A stretch of 64,000 nt of DNA from assembly GCA_029834535.1 (NCBI GenBank), contig JAQMWT010000598.1, forward strand, positions 1 through 64,000. Direction: 5' to 3'. The stretch is from Chrysophaeum taylorii. Its lineage: Eukaryota > Sar > Pelagophyceae > Pelagomonadales > Pelagomonadaceae. The translations under genes were made by a program, and so were the position numbers. Of the stretch, positions 40,557-51,160 are shown piece by piece (the first letter of the stretch is position 1; each line of letters starts with the position of its first letter). Under the pieces are notes generated by a model. It saw only the letters and a program-made list of their open reading frames with translations. It ran no database searches and had not been told where the DNA came from.

Positions 40557-42475
40557 GGTAGACAGAAAAGTTCGAGTTGACGAGCGTTCGTAAGGGCATC
40601 GTGTCGTGGAGCAAAGTAACGCGTGCGGCGGCGCGTATGATCATCGACAAACGTAAGGATCGCGCGATCTTGATATATGAAGGATGGGACGCCGGCAAAC
40701 CTGAGATCGGCGTGGATAATAAGGTAGGGCGCAACGGCACGTGGACGAGACAAAGGCTCGGAGGAAGGAGGCGAAGTGGAAGCGGGAGCATGAGCTTTAC
40801 GTTGGCCAACATGCGCAGCATGCATTTTACCGAGAGCACAAGCAGGACAAAAAGAAAGCGACGTGGAGCTCGGGAAAAACGGTGCGCCAACAGCAAGAGA
40901 AGACAAACGCCGAAGATAGGGAGGACTATAGTGACCAAGACGAGCATGCCAAAGGTCGAAGGTAAGTTGAGTGCGTTGAGACACAGCGGGAAACGCACAA
41001 GGGTCATGGACACGGGGGCAAGAAGAAAATGCCACAAAAGGTGAAGCGTAGTCCGCGTAGGGCGCAGCGGTCGTATTGCCGATCCAACAGACGATCAAAA
41101 GAAGACCACAGCGACGAAGCAGGGGAATAACGTGATGCGTTTGGCGGTGACGTAAAATTCGTTGCGGATAAGCAGGGCCAACGGCCTGAATGGTGTGGCA
41201 ATCGTAACCAACTTGCTCAAGGGCATGATCAGAAAGAATGCGTTTGTCACCAAGGCCAGGAGAGATGAGGGTATGCGGGAACGCGACATGGATACCATGA
41301 GGGGCGGAAAGAGTGGGTGCAGGAGAAGGAAGACCACGATTGTCAAGAGGACCAATTGAAGGAAACGTTAAGTGGGCAGTGCCGGAACCAGAAACCAAGC
41401 CAGTGCCGAGTGCAGATGGAGTGATGCTGAGTATTGTCAAGGTCAGCGAAACCAGTGGCAGAGTTAAAAGGTTGACGTTGGCGCCGGTATCATAGACAAC
41501 GAGACGAAGGTTGGTGCTGTGAAGGTAGTCGCGCTCACGAGCGGTGAGCAGAGCGGTAAGGGCATTGGTGGAGGAAAGGACTTGGTGAATGGAGGGAGAT
41601 ATGGAGAGAAGATAGAAATTGAAAGACGGGTAGGTGGGTGCAGAAAGGGATGGGTCAGGAAGGGTGACAGCGGTGGAAGGCGGGACAGAGGGTGTGGTGG
41701 AGGGTGGCAACGCAAGGAGCGGCGGAGAGGATTGAGATGGAGGCAAGAGTGGAATGGGGTCGGAAAGGTAGTTTTGGTAGAAGGGTGGATGGGGCCTAGG
41801 TGGGTATTGGGGATTGGACCGAGGTGGGTATTGGGGAGTTGACCGACGTGGGTATTGGTAGTGATGCCGAGGGCGGGCGGTGGCTCGTGAGAGCAAATAG
41901 CGCTGGCGCTTGTGACAATCTTTCTGGTGATGACCAGGAATACCACAAAAGTGACAAAGATCAGTATGGCGTGGGCGCTTGCGATGGAAACCACGTGAAG
42001 ATGAAGGTCGGTTACGGAAAGATGATCGAAGAGTTGGGCGAGGGCTAGAACGTTGTTGAGAGCGGCAAAGCATTGAAGCGATGAAGGTATTTATCAGAAG
42101 GATGGTTGGGACGACCGTAAAAGTTGGAACGTTCACGATGACGGGGACTTTCACGGAACGTAGCATGGACATGCGCAGACTTGGCCTGAAGATAATCAAA
42201 AACTTTACTGTGGAGGCGATCAACGAAACCATCATATGTGCGCAGTTTAGGATCAAGTGCAATGAGATCCTTAGACAAGAGCGAGTCGGGGATTTTCGTC
42301 TGAAGCAATTGCAATGCAAGTGTGTCAGAGAAATCTTGATGATGCCGAGCAACTTGAACACCAGTGATGAACTTGTTAAGAAAAGACTCAAGTTCATCGA
42401 TATTGTTGCACACCAAAGAATGCAGTGAAGCAATTGCAGACTGAGCGACACGATCTCGATGGCCCATGTAAACAC
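40247..42475 (-). pseudogene. CCHC knuckle, protease and integrase start, element D
   Basis: In the usable part of this frame (below about 42100): CHFCGIPGHHQKDC is a CCHC knuckle, a Pro/Tyr/Gln-rich linker follows, LVVYDTGANVNLLT is the aspartic protease site, LWHARLGHYSPPYLRRLSSL with CPACALGKMHAAHV is the GAG-pre-integrase domain, and HADLRFAGV with ILTFVDDHTRRRTRYF begins the integrase core (first Asp). Gag upstream is in another frame, and the shift lies near 42060-42100. Confidence 0.85.
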
Positions 42476-42887
42476 CAGTAATGCGCTTGTAAAGCCGCGT
42501 GAAGTTCATATCGCGGTTTTCACGGATATCCGCACGATGAGTATCATGCATTGGTAGCGCCATGAAGAGTGCACTGTACCAGCGTTGCTGCTTGAGACCA
42601 AATTCTTCTTCAGAGCAGCCAGAGGCGGAAATGCTAGTCCAAGTGTCAGCGGTCAAGATAATGCGATCACCGGTGGAAATGATCATGTTTTCCAGGCGCC
42701 GGGTCCATTGGTGAAAAAGATGTCGCTCACCACTGAAGGCATCTAGTTTTTGCGAAAGCTTGCTGTCCTTAATTTCGATCGAGGACATGATAAACGATAA
42801 CGAACCGAACACGCAGCAATGAACTGAAGCCGAGGAGGAGTCGCCGTTATCCGTGAAGTCAAGCAGTCGTTCGACCGCGGACGACAC
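42045..42887 (-). CDS. Gag N-terminal part of element D
   Basis: The frame of 280 codons includes MSSIEIKDSKLSQKLDAFSG, TRRLENMIISTGDRIILTAD, FTRLYKRITGVYMGHRDRVA and TLALQLLQTKIPDSLLSKDL. This is the helical capsid-like region of copia Gag that builds the virus-like particle. The Met of MSSIEI (at 42788) is probably the real start, since element C begins the same way. The following knuckle is in another frame. Confidence 0.8.
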   Translation of the reverse strand: MSSAVERLLDFTDNGDSSSASVHCCVFGSLSFIMSSIEIKDSKLSQKLDAFSGERHLFHQWTRRLENMIISTGDRIILTADTWTSISASGCSEEEFGLKQQRWYSALFMALPMHDTHRADIRENRDMNFTRLYKRITGVYMGHRDRVAQSAIASLHSLVCNNIDELESFLNKFITGVQVARHHQDFSDTLALQLLQTKIPDSLLSKDLIALDPKLRTYDGFVDRLHSKVFDYLQAKSAHVHATFRESPRHRERSNFYGRPNHPSDKYLHRFNALPLSTTF

Positions 42888-42896
42888 CTGGTACCA

Positions 42897-42992
42897 TGTT
42901 ACGAATGGAATGAGGCGTTAGACTAGCGATAAGAGAAAGACGTATGGATACTGGATACGTGGTGCAGGGGTAGGTGTCATAGCTTCCTCACA
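42897..42992 (-). repeat. 5' LTR of element D (96 bp)
   Basis: TG...CA ends on the minus strand. It is followed inwards by TGGTACCAGGTGTCG, a plausible primer binding site of initiator-tRNA type. Confidence 0.92.
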
Positions 42993-43250
42993 CTAGTGGT
43001 AGTGGAGCATCGATTCTGCGCTCCCCGAGGGCCCTCGGCCGGCCGGGGGAACACTAGCTATGTCAACACACAAAAAAAAGCAGCGTCGGGACGTGACACT
43101 CATCAAACCCTGCCACGTCAACACGGTCGCGTGCGAAAGAAAAGGCACAGCATGGTCACGGACGCTTTTTCGGCTCTCGCGCTAGCGCGCGCCTCTTAGA
43201 CGTCAAGGGGGCGTCTTTATTGGACCTTGTTTTTCGCTTACGGTCCAATC

Positions 43251-44298
43251 CTAACTACTAATCGACAGATGTTTGTCTGTCTGTCTGTTTGTCCCTCGAT
43301 TTAGGGTAAGGATCATGTAGGCGCGAGAATAAGGATCAGGTAGGTAGGCACGAGAGCCAGACAGTGATCCTCCAAGCCGTCTACGGCGACCTCGCAGACT
43401 ATTTCCACGAGCCGCGGCGGCTCTTTCAGCGCGCCATTCTCACGCCCCGTCGAAACGATGTTGTCGATGCTGACAACGCGCGCATGACCGCGGCCTTTTT
43501 CCCGGAGACGAGGCGTCGGAGTTCTTTTCGGCTGACTAGGTTGGGTCGGAAGACGACGCCTCGCTCTTTACCTCGGTTTTTTCCCTGAGACGACCGTCAG
43601 GTTCTTTCGGCTGACTAGGTTTTGTCGGAGACGACGCCTCGCAACCTCGACCCGTCGCACGGCCACTGCAACGGTACCAGATACATGATCGATCGTGTCG
43701 TTGTCACCGAGGCTCCTCCAACCTGTATCCCTTAAGGCCCGCCGACGCCAAACGATCAACAAGAGCCAGGGCCAGACGCCCCGCGAGGTCGGCGTCCTCT
43801 TGGCGAAGCCCGTCTTCTGCCACGTCCAGCTCACGTGGCTCTCTGTCGATCGGCAACCCCGAGGATATCCTCTTCTGAGTCGACGACTCCACCCTACCCC
43901 ACGTGCTGCGCAATACCGATAAGCCCCCTCCCGGCGTCTACACGCGCACTATAGGTTAACTTACTGGGACCAGGCGAACTTACTGGGGTTTGAGATTGGG
44001 ACTAGGTGAACTTAGTGACCAGGTGAACTTACTGGGACCAAGTGAACTTACTGGGGTTTTTAGAGTGAACGCAAAGGCTAGCGGCGTGTACGGATAAAAG
44101 CGGCTTAGATTGGCGGAGGTGAGAGCGACGAGCTCGAAGGAGAGTGGGGTGAGTGGGTGTGAGCACGAGTGGGCTTACAGTGTAAGTTACACCGAACTTA
44201 CTGGGGTTAGAGATTGGGACTAGGTGAACTTACTGGGACCAGGTGAACTTACTGGGGTTAGAGATTGGGACTAGGTGAACTTACTGGCCTGCACTTGT
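43251..44298 (+). mobile_element. Repeat R copy 1: PIF1/Helitron-type helicase 3' fragment
   Basis: The unit starts at ctaactactaatcgacagat and ends at ggcctgcacttgt, the same ends as copies 2 and 3. It encodes, with many frame changes, pieces of a PIF1-like helicase: FQRAILTPRRNDVVDADNAR, NLDPSHGHCNGTR-type sequence near 43640-43690, and NKSQGQTPREVGVLLAKPVF (43760-43820), then an array of gaacttactggg repeats. A 105-bp internal duplication with gacgaggcgtcg is present. No target-site duplication is seen, as expected for Helitrons, but the ends are not typical CTRR. Confidence 0.7.
43951..44292 (+). repeat. gtgaacttactggg repeat array, R copy 1
   Basis: Irregular copies of (g/c)gaacttactgggacca and ttagagattgggactaggt-type units flank a unique stretch (44060-44190). 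The same array ends R copies 2 and 3. Confidence 0.9.
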
Positions 44299-45914
44299 AC
44301 TTATTAAACTGCCGACGTCGAACTCACTAACTAAACCCACAAAGCCATTCATAATATATATCAGAGTCGTCTGCGTCGCGGTCCGCTTCTAACCTTTGAT
44401 GGGCGTTTTATCTCTCGTGGAACCGTCGCATTTCCCGCATTATCTGGGTCCTCAGGTTCGTCCCAGGAGGGCGCCTGTGAGCTCACCACGTCGTTCATGA
44501 CCGCAACTCCCGGCGAAGCCATCAGATGCCGCGACGCACAACCTAGTGTTTGAGCACGAGCGCGTGGCGCATCTTCATGTGTCTGAAGGCGATACGCACG
44601 AAGAACTCGACATGTTCGTCGTACTCCGCTTAACAGTTATTTCACCGAATGGGGAGTGCGGGCACTTCCTGCACCTCGAGTACGAACGCGTCGGAGAGAT
44701 CGCCTCGGAGGCAAACGTGCACGCGCCATGCCGCTTTTGACGGCCGGACGATTCGAGCGTGACGTGCCAATGTGCCGTGCTCTTGCGGGATGCACCGCAC
44801 CAGAAATGACGTCCGAAAGTCGCGAAGAGGCCCAACGCTCAACCTTCGATGCGATGGCATCAATAAGTGGGCATCTTCGATGAGCACCGGGTCGATGGAG
44901 ACCTAGTTGAGCTAGAGGAGGAAATGCGTGACGACGAGGAGGGGCGATCGCTCCTGCAGCCGGTACCCATGGTTGAACCTCAACAACATCTTCTTGGTGT
45001 GTGTGCCGAAACTGCTCGACCCGTGCACGACTCGGAGAGCTCGCTCGAGCGTACTTTAGTATTACGTCGTTCCGCTCTTCCTGAAGGTGCTGCCGTACGC
45101 GAAGACAAAATGGGGCGAGACGGCTCGGGAATAGGTAGATACGCCTCCGACCCCGCGTCGGCTGCCTATTTTCCCGCAGCTCACGGGCCGCGCCTGGCGA
45201 CCGTAGGCTCCGGCCCGTCGGCTATCACGATTTATTCGTCCGCGTCGTCGCTGAGTGCTTGCCACCATTTCCGCAGCCCTGCCCAGTGCTGGTCGCCGGG
45301 GTTGAAGTCCGGGGCCGACGTCGGGTTCACCCATCGGACTTTGGTGAGCCGTCGGTTTTGCTCGGACGAACACCACGCGGCCCCGGAGGTCCGAGGCGAG
45401 CAAAGCACCGTCCACGGCCCACACCAACGTCAAGCGCGGACGGTAGAACCAATTCGGGCGGTCATAGCAGCGCGCGCAAAAGTCATCGAATTAGCTCCTT
45501 CGGCAAACGCGCACGCGCGCGTCGACGTCCATGACGGAAGGCGAAGCTGTCGAAGTCGACGATCGGCTAGCGGCCCCTCGGCGCGTGGCTCCAAATCTGA
45601 AAGGCGAGGTCATTGACGTTGAAGTCATTGTCTTCGAGCGCTCTCCTCTTCGTCCGTGCGCTCCCTGCTGGCCAAAATCCGCGTCCACGTCCATCGTATC
45701 GCTCCCCTCCCAGTGCTCAGACGCACTAGAGGCGGTCGACAACAACGCTCGGTTCGAACTCGACAAATCGCATGAGGAGAGGACAGAAAGAAAAGAAATT
45801 TCTGGGACCAACCCGCGGGCGGCTGCACCGCACCAAGTAGCAGCTTCTATCGCAGTGCTTTGTGTACGCATCTCCGTAATAGACAGTCAGTGACTTTAAA
45901 AAAAAAAGCAATGT
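44299..45914. other. Between R copy 1 and the cold-shock-domain paralogue: no intact gene
   Basis: The minus strand has coding-like pieces in shifting frames (for example TLVWAVDGALLASDLRGRVV near 45430-45380 and ALEDNDFNVNDLAFQIWSHA near 45650-45590) that suggest a decayed gene of unknown type. The plus-strand frame 44867-45616 looks like its shadow. Confidence 0.35.
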
Positions 45915-47879
45915 TTATTGCGCCGCAAGTCCTCCTCCGACGTCGACGTCGTCGTCGTCAACGGGACAAACATCGGTGGCGCAGCGGCGCTTGCGGTACA
46001 TGGACACAGAAAAAGAGACCGGGATGTTCAGGTTGGGTTGGTCAAGGTCCCGGAGAGGCGCGCAGAGTTCGGTGGCGTGGAAGTAGATTCGGCGGGTGTC
46101 TTCTTGGAATTCGATGTCGCCGATTAGTTTGTTAGTATCGAAATGCACGACGGTGCCTTGGAAACGTCGGCCCGAGGAGGTCCGGGGCGCGCGAACGGTA
46201 TGGCGGGCGTCTTGGATGCCCACGACCTCCTCGGCGATGTCGTTGCAGCCCGAGGTACAGGTCTGGCGGACGTACGATACGCGGTCGCCCAAGGCTATCT
46301 CGCCGCGGAAGCGGGTCGTCGTCGACGTAATCGTCGGCGAAAAGCGGTCGTCGTCCTGGAGAATGAGGGCGTGCATTCGCATGATGGCATACAAGGTCCC
46401 GGTCGCGCGGGGTTGGATATCCAAAAAAGGCTCGGCCGCCCGTCGCTCCTGAGTGCGCCTCTGGTGATCTTCGGGGCGCCACCCGCGGGGGTTGTCTTGG
46501 TGGTCCTCGGGGCGCCGCCCGCGGGGATTGTCCTCCTCGTCGTCGTCGTCTTCGCAGGAGGAAACCGAGCCGTCCTGTCTCCTTCGCTTGCGCGGCAAGG
46601 TCTCGCGCAGCACGGAAAGCGCCGCGCGGAGCGAATCGAGGACGTTGGGAAAGGCCGCGAGCTCGCGGCGCCACGACTCGAAGAGCTCGACGATAAAGTC
46701 GAGGTACTTTGCGTTCTTGCGCTCGAGGACGCGTCGCGCGCACGGCTCCAAACAAGACGCGATCGCCGGCGCGAGCGTGGCGCGCTGGGCGGCGTCGGCG
46801 CGCTTAAAGAGCGCGACAGCCAGGTAGAGGGCGACGTCGCCGGCGCGGCGCGAGAGGTCGAAGAGCTCCGCAGCGGCGACCTCGGCCACGACCGTCGGCC
46901 GCTCGGGACGCGACCAGACGATCAACGAGTAGAGAGACTCGAACTTGCCTTCGGTACTGTCCTTGGTCTCCCACAACGCGTCGACGCGATCGTCGATAAA
47001 CTGCGTGAGCGACTGGCTCAGCAGCAAATAGCTCAGGTGCTTGGGATCTGTCGCGATCGGGTTGGTCGTCGTGCGGTACCGCCGCGCGCGCCGCACCTCG
47101 TCCGCGCGCGCAAACTCCTGGAACACGGGCTCGCGCTCCGCGGCGTCGAACACGGCCGAGAGACGCTCGAGCGCAGCCCGGATCTCGGGACGCTGGTCCT
47201 CCCGCAGCCGTTCTCGCACCCGTCGCCTCGTGACCACGTAGTGAGTCACGTCGTACACGCGCCACTCCGGCTTCCATGGAGTTCGTAACAACGCTTTCAC
47301 GGCCGCCTCGACCGCCGCAGCCGCCGCCTCGGGCGTGCACCCCTCCTCCTCCTCCCCCTCCTCCTCCTTCTGGACCCCAAAGCACCACTCGCCCACGCGT
47401 CGCGCCCAAGCGATCGCTCTCACATGCCACAAATCCCACGACTCCGCCTTGTTCGCGGCGAGCGCGTCGAACCGCGCCACGAGCCGCTTCATGCCGCGCC
47501 TCACAGCGATGCGGTACTCCTCCTCGGGGCCGTCCTCGATCGCCGCATTCTTTTCTAGCGCCTCGTCGACGACCGCCGCTCGGGTCTCCTCGACGACGGC
47601 GGCCGATTTGGTCTCCTTGAGGACCACGGGTGGGGTCTCCTTGATCGGCTTGGCCTGGTCCTCCGCCTTGGTAATTTTGCTCTTCTTTCGACGCTGCTCC
47701 TCGAGCCACTTTTTGAATCGTTTCGCGGGCAACACCTTGATCCCCTCGAGCAACAACGTGTCCACGTCCTGCTCCGACGCTTCTAAGAGGTCGTCGAACG
47801 AGTCGCAGGCCGAAGACACGTTGTTACGCAGCGCCTCGCCGAAGCTCGCCTCGGCGAGCACCTCGTCCAACGTCGCCAT
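45915..47879 (-). CDS. Two-cold-shock-domain protein with helical N-terminal domain (family copy 2)
   Basis: This is a 654-residue paralogue of the protein at 30544-32358. The same order is visible: N-terminal helical domain (FDDLLEASEQDVDTLLLEGI, KVLPAKRFKKWLEEQRRKK), acidic linker, helical middle (WDLWHVRAIAWARRVGEWCF; YDVTHYVVTRRRVRERLRED; SYLLLSQSLTQFIDDRVDAL), then ATGTLYAIMRMHALILQDDD and FQGTVVHFDTNKLIGDIEFQ ... IYFHATELC. The second cold-shock domain has IGDIEF where copy 1 has TGFIEC, so the RNA-facing Phe is altered. A 12-residue tandem repeat (DNPRGRRPEDHQ) sits before the first domain. Function unknown, RNA binding likely. Flanked by R copies in direct orientation. Confidence 0.75.
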   Translation of the reverse strand: MATLDEVLAEASFGEALRNNVSSACDSFDDLLEASEQDVDTLLLEGIKVLPAKRFKKWLEEQRRKKSKITKAEDQAKPIKETPPVVLKETKSAAVVEETRAAVVDEALEKNAAIEDGPEEEYRIAVRRGMKRLVARFDALAANKAESWDLWHVRAIAWARRVGEWCFGVQKEEEGEEEEGCTPEAAAAAVEAAVKALLRTPWKPEWRVYDVTHYVVTRRRVRERLREDQRPEIRAALERLSAVFDAAEREPVFQEFARADEVRRARRYRTTTNPIATDPKHLSYLLLSQSLTQFIDDRVDALWETKDSTEGKFESLYSLIVWSRPERPTVVAEVAAAELFDLSRRAGDVALYLAVALFKRADAAQRATLAPAIASCLEPCARRVLERKNAKYLDFIVELFESWRRELAAFPNVLDSLRAALSVLRETLPRKRRRQDGSVSSCEDDDDEEDNPRGRRPEDHQDNPRGWRPEDHQRRTQERRAAEPFLDIQPRATGTLYAIMRMHALILQDDDRFSPTITSTTTRFRGEIALGDRVSYVRQTCTSGCNDIAEEVVGIQDARHTVRAPRTSSGRRFQGTVVHFDTNKLIGDIEFQEDTRRIYFHATELCAPLRDLDQPNLNIPVSFSVSMYRKRRCATDVCPVDDDDVDVGGGLAAQ

Positions 47880-47991
47880 CCACCCACTCCCCCTACTGCA
47901 ACAATGATTACTCGCCTATCGGCATCATTATTATACATGGGGCAGATAATTTCGCTGACGTGTGTTTACGCAATCTTCAACACAGCAAGTC

Positions 47992-49031
47992 CTAACTACT
48001 AATCGACAGATGTTTGTCTGTCTGTCAGTTTGTCTGTCCCTCGATTTAGGGTAAGGATCATGTAGGCGCGAGAGTAAGGATCAGGTAGGCGCGAGAGCCA
48101 GACAGTGATCCTCCAAGCCGTCTACGGCGACCTCGCAGACTATTTCCACGACCCGCGGCGGCTCTTTCAGCGCGCCATTCTCACGCCGTCGAAACGATGT
48201 TGTCGATGCTGACAACGCGCGCATGACCGCGGCCTTTTTTTCCGGAACGAGGCGTCGGAGTTCTTTTCGGCTGACTAGGTTGGGTCGGAAGACGACGCCT
48301 CGCTCTTTACCTCGGCCTTTTTCCCGGAGACGAGGCGTCGGGTTCTTTCGGCTGACTAGGTTTTGTCGGAAGACGACGCCTCGCAACCTCGACCCGTCGC
48401 ACGGCCACTGCAACGGTACCAGATACATGATCGATCGTGTCGTTGTCACCGAGGCTCCTCCAACCTGTATCCCTTAAGGCCCGCCGACGCCAAACGATCA
48501 CCAGAGCCAGGGCCAGACGCCCCGCGAGGTCGGCGTCCTCTTGGCGAAGCCCGTCTTCTGCCACGTCCAGCTCCGTGGCTCTGTCTATCGGCAACCCCGA
48601 GGATATCCTCTTCTGAGTCGACGACTCCACCTACCCCACGTGCTGCGCAATACCGATAAGCCCCTCCCGGCGTCTACACGCGCACTATAGGTTAACTTAC
48701 TGGGACCAGGCGAACTTACTGGGGTTTGAGATTGGGACTAGGTGAACTTAGTGACCAGGTGAACTTACTGGGACAAGTGAACTTACTGGGTTTTTGAGTG
48801 AACGCAAAGGCTAGCGGCGTGTACGGATAAAAGCGGCTTAGATTGGCGGAGGTGAGAGCGACGAGCTCGAAGGAGAGTGGGGTGAGTGGGTGTGAGCACG
48901 AGTGGGCTTACAGTGTGAGTTACACCGAACTTACTGGGGTTAGAGATTGGGACTAGGTGAACTTACTGGGACCACGTGAACTTACTAGGGTTAGAGATTG
49001 GGACTAGGTGAACTTACTGGCCTGCACTTGT
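47992..49031 (+). mobile_element. Repeat R copy 2: PIF1/Helitron-type helicase 3' fragment
   Basis: Nearly identical to copy 1, with the same ends and the same internal 105-bp duplication. One frame (48343-48477) reads RKTTPRNLDPSHGHCNGTRY and MIDRVVV, close to the Helitron/PIF1 helicase motif LLRNLxxxxGxCNGTR. Upstream RAILTP-type sequence is at about 48170-48240. The array of gaacttactggg units is at 48691-49022. Confidence 0.72.
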
Positions 49032-49389
49032 CCTGGCTTAACCGAAAATAATGTCGAGTGCCGCTCGATGATGGAGGACGCAATCAAGTTCGTGCCGACA
49101 GCTGCGCGCCGCTGACTACTTACAATAGGTTCTCATTGTCGTTTGCTCTTGTTTCGCGCTGGTGTCCTGCTAGCTACTGTCGACGGTCATCATCTTGGGC
49201 CTGGAGGAGTGATTGTGACGAGATCTGCTGCGAGTCCTTGCGCCTCCTGGGTCGACGTCGAGCCGCCAACTACTAACGAACAACCGTGATGATGACTGGG
49301 GGCCTCCGAGAGCAATCCCGCCGACACTGTCTGGACTCGTACGATACGTGACGCTTTCTTGCCCCCCCTGCGCGTTGCTCTTTGACACC
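49032..49389. other. Flank of the TR-GAG-like element, no gene seen
   Basis: Short frames only. Before the LTR element inserted, this DNA continued directly into 54696 onward, where a helicase Walker A fragment is found, so it may be part of the same decayed helicase element. Confidence 0.35.
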
Positions 49390-49727
49390 TGTGGCGGCAA
49401 CTCCCGCCTCCTAAGGCTTACCCCTCTTCTAGGGCCCCCCCCCTCATCAGGGGCACCCTACTCCATTCCGATGATGTCAGAGTTTTCTCTGACATCATCT
49501 TCCTTTTCCGTGACATGTGTCACCCTGATTTCTGATTTCGATTATCCTTGATCATAAAGCAACAGCCGATCCTCAAGTTGAGAGGACCAGGCGCAGGAGT
49601 TGTTTGTGGTCGCGTGGCGGGAGAACGGCCATCCTCGTCCAGTGATCCCACCAAGGGCACGGACGCGATCGGCGAGCCAGGATTCGAAGGCACGCCAGGT
49701 AGCCCCTAAAATTCTCCTTACGCCACA
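49390..49727 (+). repeat. 5' LTR of the TR-GAG-like element
   Basis: 338 bp. It contains a palindromic segment (gatgtcagagttttctctga ...) that could fold in RNA and the run tagggccccccccct. Confidence 0.95.
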
Positions 49728-50605
49728 GGTGGTGGAGGAATACGAGATTCGAGCGACTATATCGGTCGCAGAACTAGTGCATCTTGCATTCTCACACGGT
49801 CCGGACAAGCCGTGCGCGCCCTGATCAAGCGCGCCGACAAAATTCCAGAAGGACCATTGCCGTGGGAAAGTTCCCCGGCCGGATACGTTGGTCGTCGGAA
49901 GTGACGACGCGCGATTCGGTGCTAACCGACGCGCAACCCGGGTACCGCTGCCGCAGGCGAGCGGGTGATCGCAACTCACGGATAAGGCATTGTTTGCCGG
50001 GCAGAGACGAGTTCTGCCGCCCACCGTACGGATAGATTTGTCGGTGGAAGACGCACGCAACGACGATATTACGCGTGTCGTGGACGATTAGAAGTTCCGG
50101 AGCCGAAGGAGCACGAGAACGACGACGACTCAACCATTTTGGACCCGCTCTGATCTCGGCCGACTAGAACGAGCCAGAGCCGATATGGAACGACGATGCT
50201 GCCGTCGAGCAGCTACGATATGAAGAACCGCCAAGCCGTCAGGATGAGACGAACGAGCGGAATGACGATGATAATGATGATGATGAAGAAGAGCACGATA
50301 CAGAAGTTGACGAGGAAGAAGAGCTAAACTACAACGACGGCAAGCCCACGGAGAGACCGGCGGGAGGACGATCGACAGCTCCGTCAACGCGTGCAGCCCC
50401 GGATGCAACGCAATGAATGAGTTCTACGAGGCTCACTTGCGGGCATTACGCGAAGAGAACGAACGCGCGCAAGAACGACTTTTAAACAAATAGGGAAGAG
50501 AACGAACGAAAAGAACGGCTACAACGGAAGGAGAACGAAGAATTAAAAGAGCAACTGCGCCGGGCCAACGCTCGAGCGGACGCCTTCCAGGAACAAATAA
50601 GCTCG
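49728..50605 (+). other. Leader and broken 5' gag region of the TR-GAG-like element
   Basis: An acidic frame without ATG (about 50170-50416; NDDDNDDDEEEHDTEVDEEE) ends in TGA overlapping an ATG at 50413. That ATG opens MNEFYEAHLRALREENERAQ, which stops at 50491-50493. A third frame then runs EENERKERLQRKENEELKEQ into the main Gag. The pieces look like one coiled-coil N-terminus broken by indels. Confidence 0.5.
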
Positions 50606-51160
50606 TTGACCCGTGAAAGAGACGAGTTACGTACGCCGAGTCGATCAAGGCGAGCGAGCAGCCCGGGTCCCGAGCTGAGGAAGAGCCGCCGACTACACGA
50701 TCACGCGCGAAAGCTAGAACCGCGCTATGAAGACGATGATGACGAAGAAAAGGAGGAGACGCGCGGAACCGGAAAGATCGACACCCAGGAGTTCTTGATG
50801 GGTTTTACGGATCGACTCGCGAGCGCGTTAGCTAAACACGATCGCAACAAGGAGCGGCGATCAACCTCTGGATTAAAAACCGAAACTTTTAAACTGGTTC
50901 TCGATGGACGCGATCAGGACCAGTTCGATTTAGATGCGGGTGCGGTGATGCGTACATTAGCCGAAGACCATTTCAGCTTGGAGAAATTCCGATATCTGCT
51001 TCCCGCGACCCTGCGCGACACGGTCGCACCGATTTTTCGAGAACACTTAAAGAATATGAAGACCTGTGTAAAGACCTCGATCACCCAGCGTCTTTCTATT
51101 TATGTCGGGATATCGACGATGAGGAGTACGGTTCCGTGGTACGACGGATACGACGATTGA
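50606..51160 (+). CDS. Gag-like protein, N-terminal part (TR-GAG-like element)
   Basis: The frame holds a Glu/Arg-rich coiled coil, an acidic stretch (YEDDDDEEKEE) and a helical region (FLMGFTDRLASALAKHDRNK; FKLVLDGRDQDQFDLDAGAV; HFSLEKFRYLLPATLRDTVA). After LRDTVAPIFREHLK (about 51050) the homologous-looking sequence continues in the -1 frame (EYEDLCKDLDHPASFYLCRD), so the last 35 codons here are probably not real. The listed first codon is TTG. The frame is open upstream and the true start is unclear. Confidence 0.6.
   Translation: MTRERDELRTPSRSRRASSPGPELRKSRRLHDHARKLEPRYEDDDDEEKEETRGTGKIDTQEFLMGFTDRLASALAKHDRNKERRSTSGLKTETFKLVLDGRDQDQFDLDAGAVMRTLAEDHFSLEKFRYLLPATLRDTVAPIFREHLKNMKTCVKTSITQRLSIYVGISTMRSTVPWYDGYDD

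Larger units (their letters stand above)
37641..42992 (-). mobile_element. Full-length copia element D with 96-bp LTRs and TSD
   Basis: LTRs at 37641-37736 and 42897-42992 differ at about two of 96 positions. The target-site duplication CTAGT stands at 37636-37640 and 42993-42997. Reading on the minus strand: 5' LTR, a primer-binding-site-like TGGTACCAGGTGTCG, Gag, CCHC knuckle, protease, integrase, RT, RNase H, tandem units, 3' LTR. The order is Ty1/copia. It is the only copy here with all domains, but the reading frame changes five times. Confidence 0.95.

Noticed and set aside
43951-44292. CRISPR-like array of gaacttactggg units
   Set aside because: Units are short, irregular, without constant-length spacers, and occur at the end of a dispersed eukaryotic repeat.
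44867-45616. Plus-strand frame of 249 codons between R copy 1 and the cold-shock gene
   Set aside because: No family motif and biased composition. Coding-like pieces are instead on the minus strand in shifting frames.
50470-50500. Canonical -1 slippery heptamer T TTA AAC before TAG in the TR-GAG leader
   Set aside because: Slipping by -1 there leads to a stop within about 20 codons. The Gag-like continuation lies in the +1 frame, so the heptamer does not explain expression.
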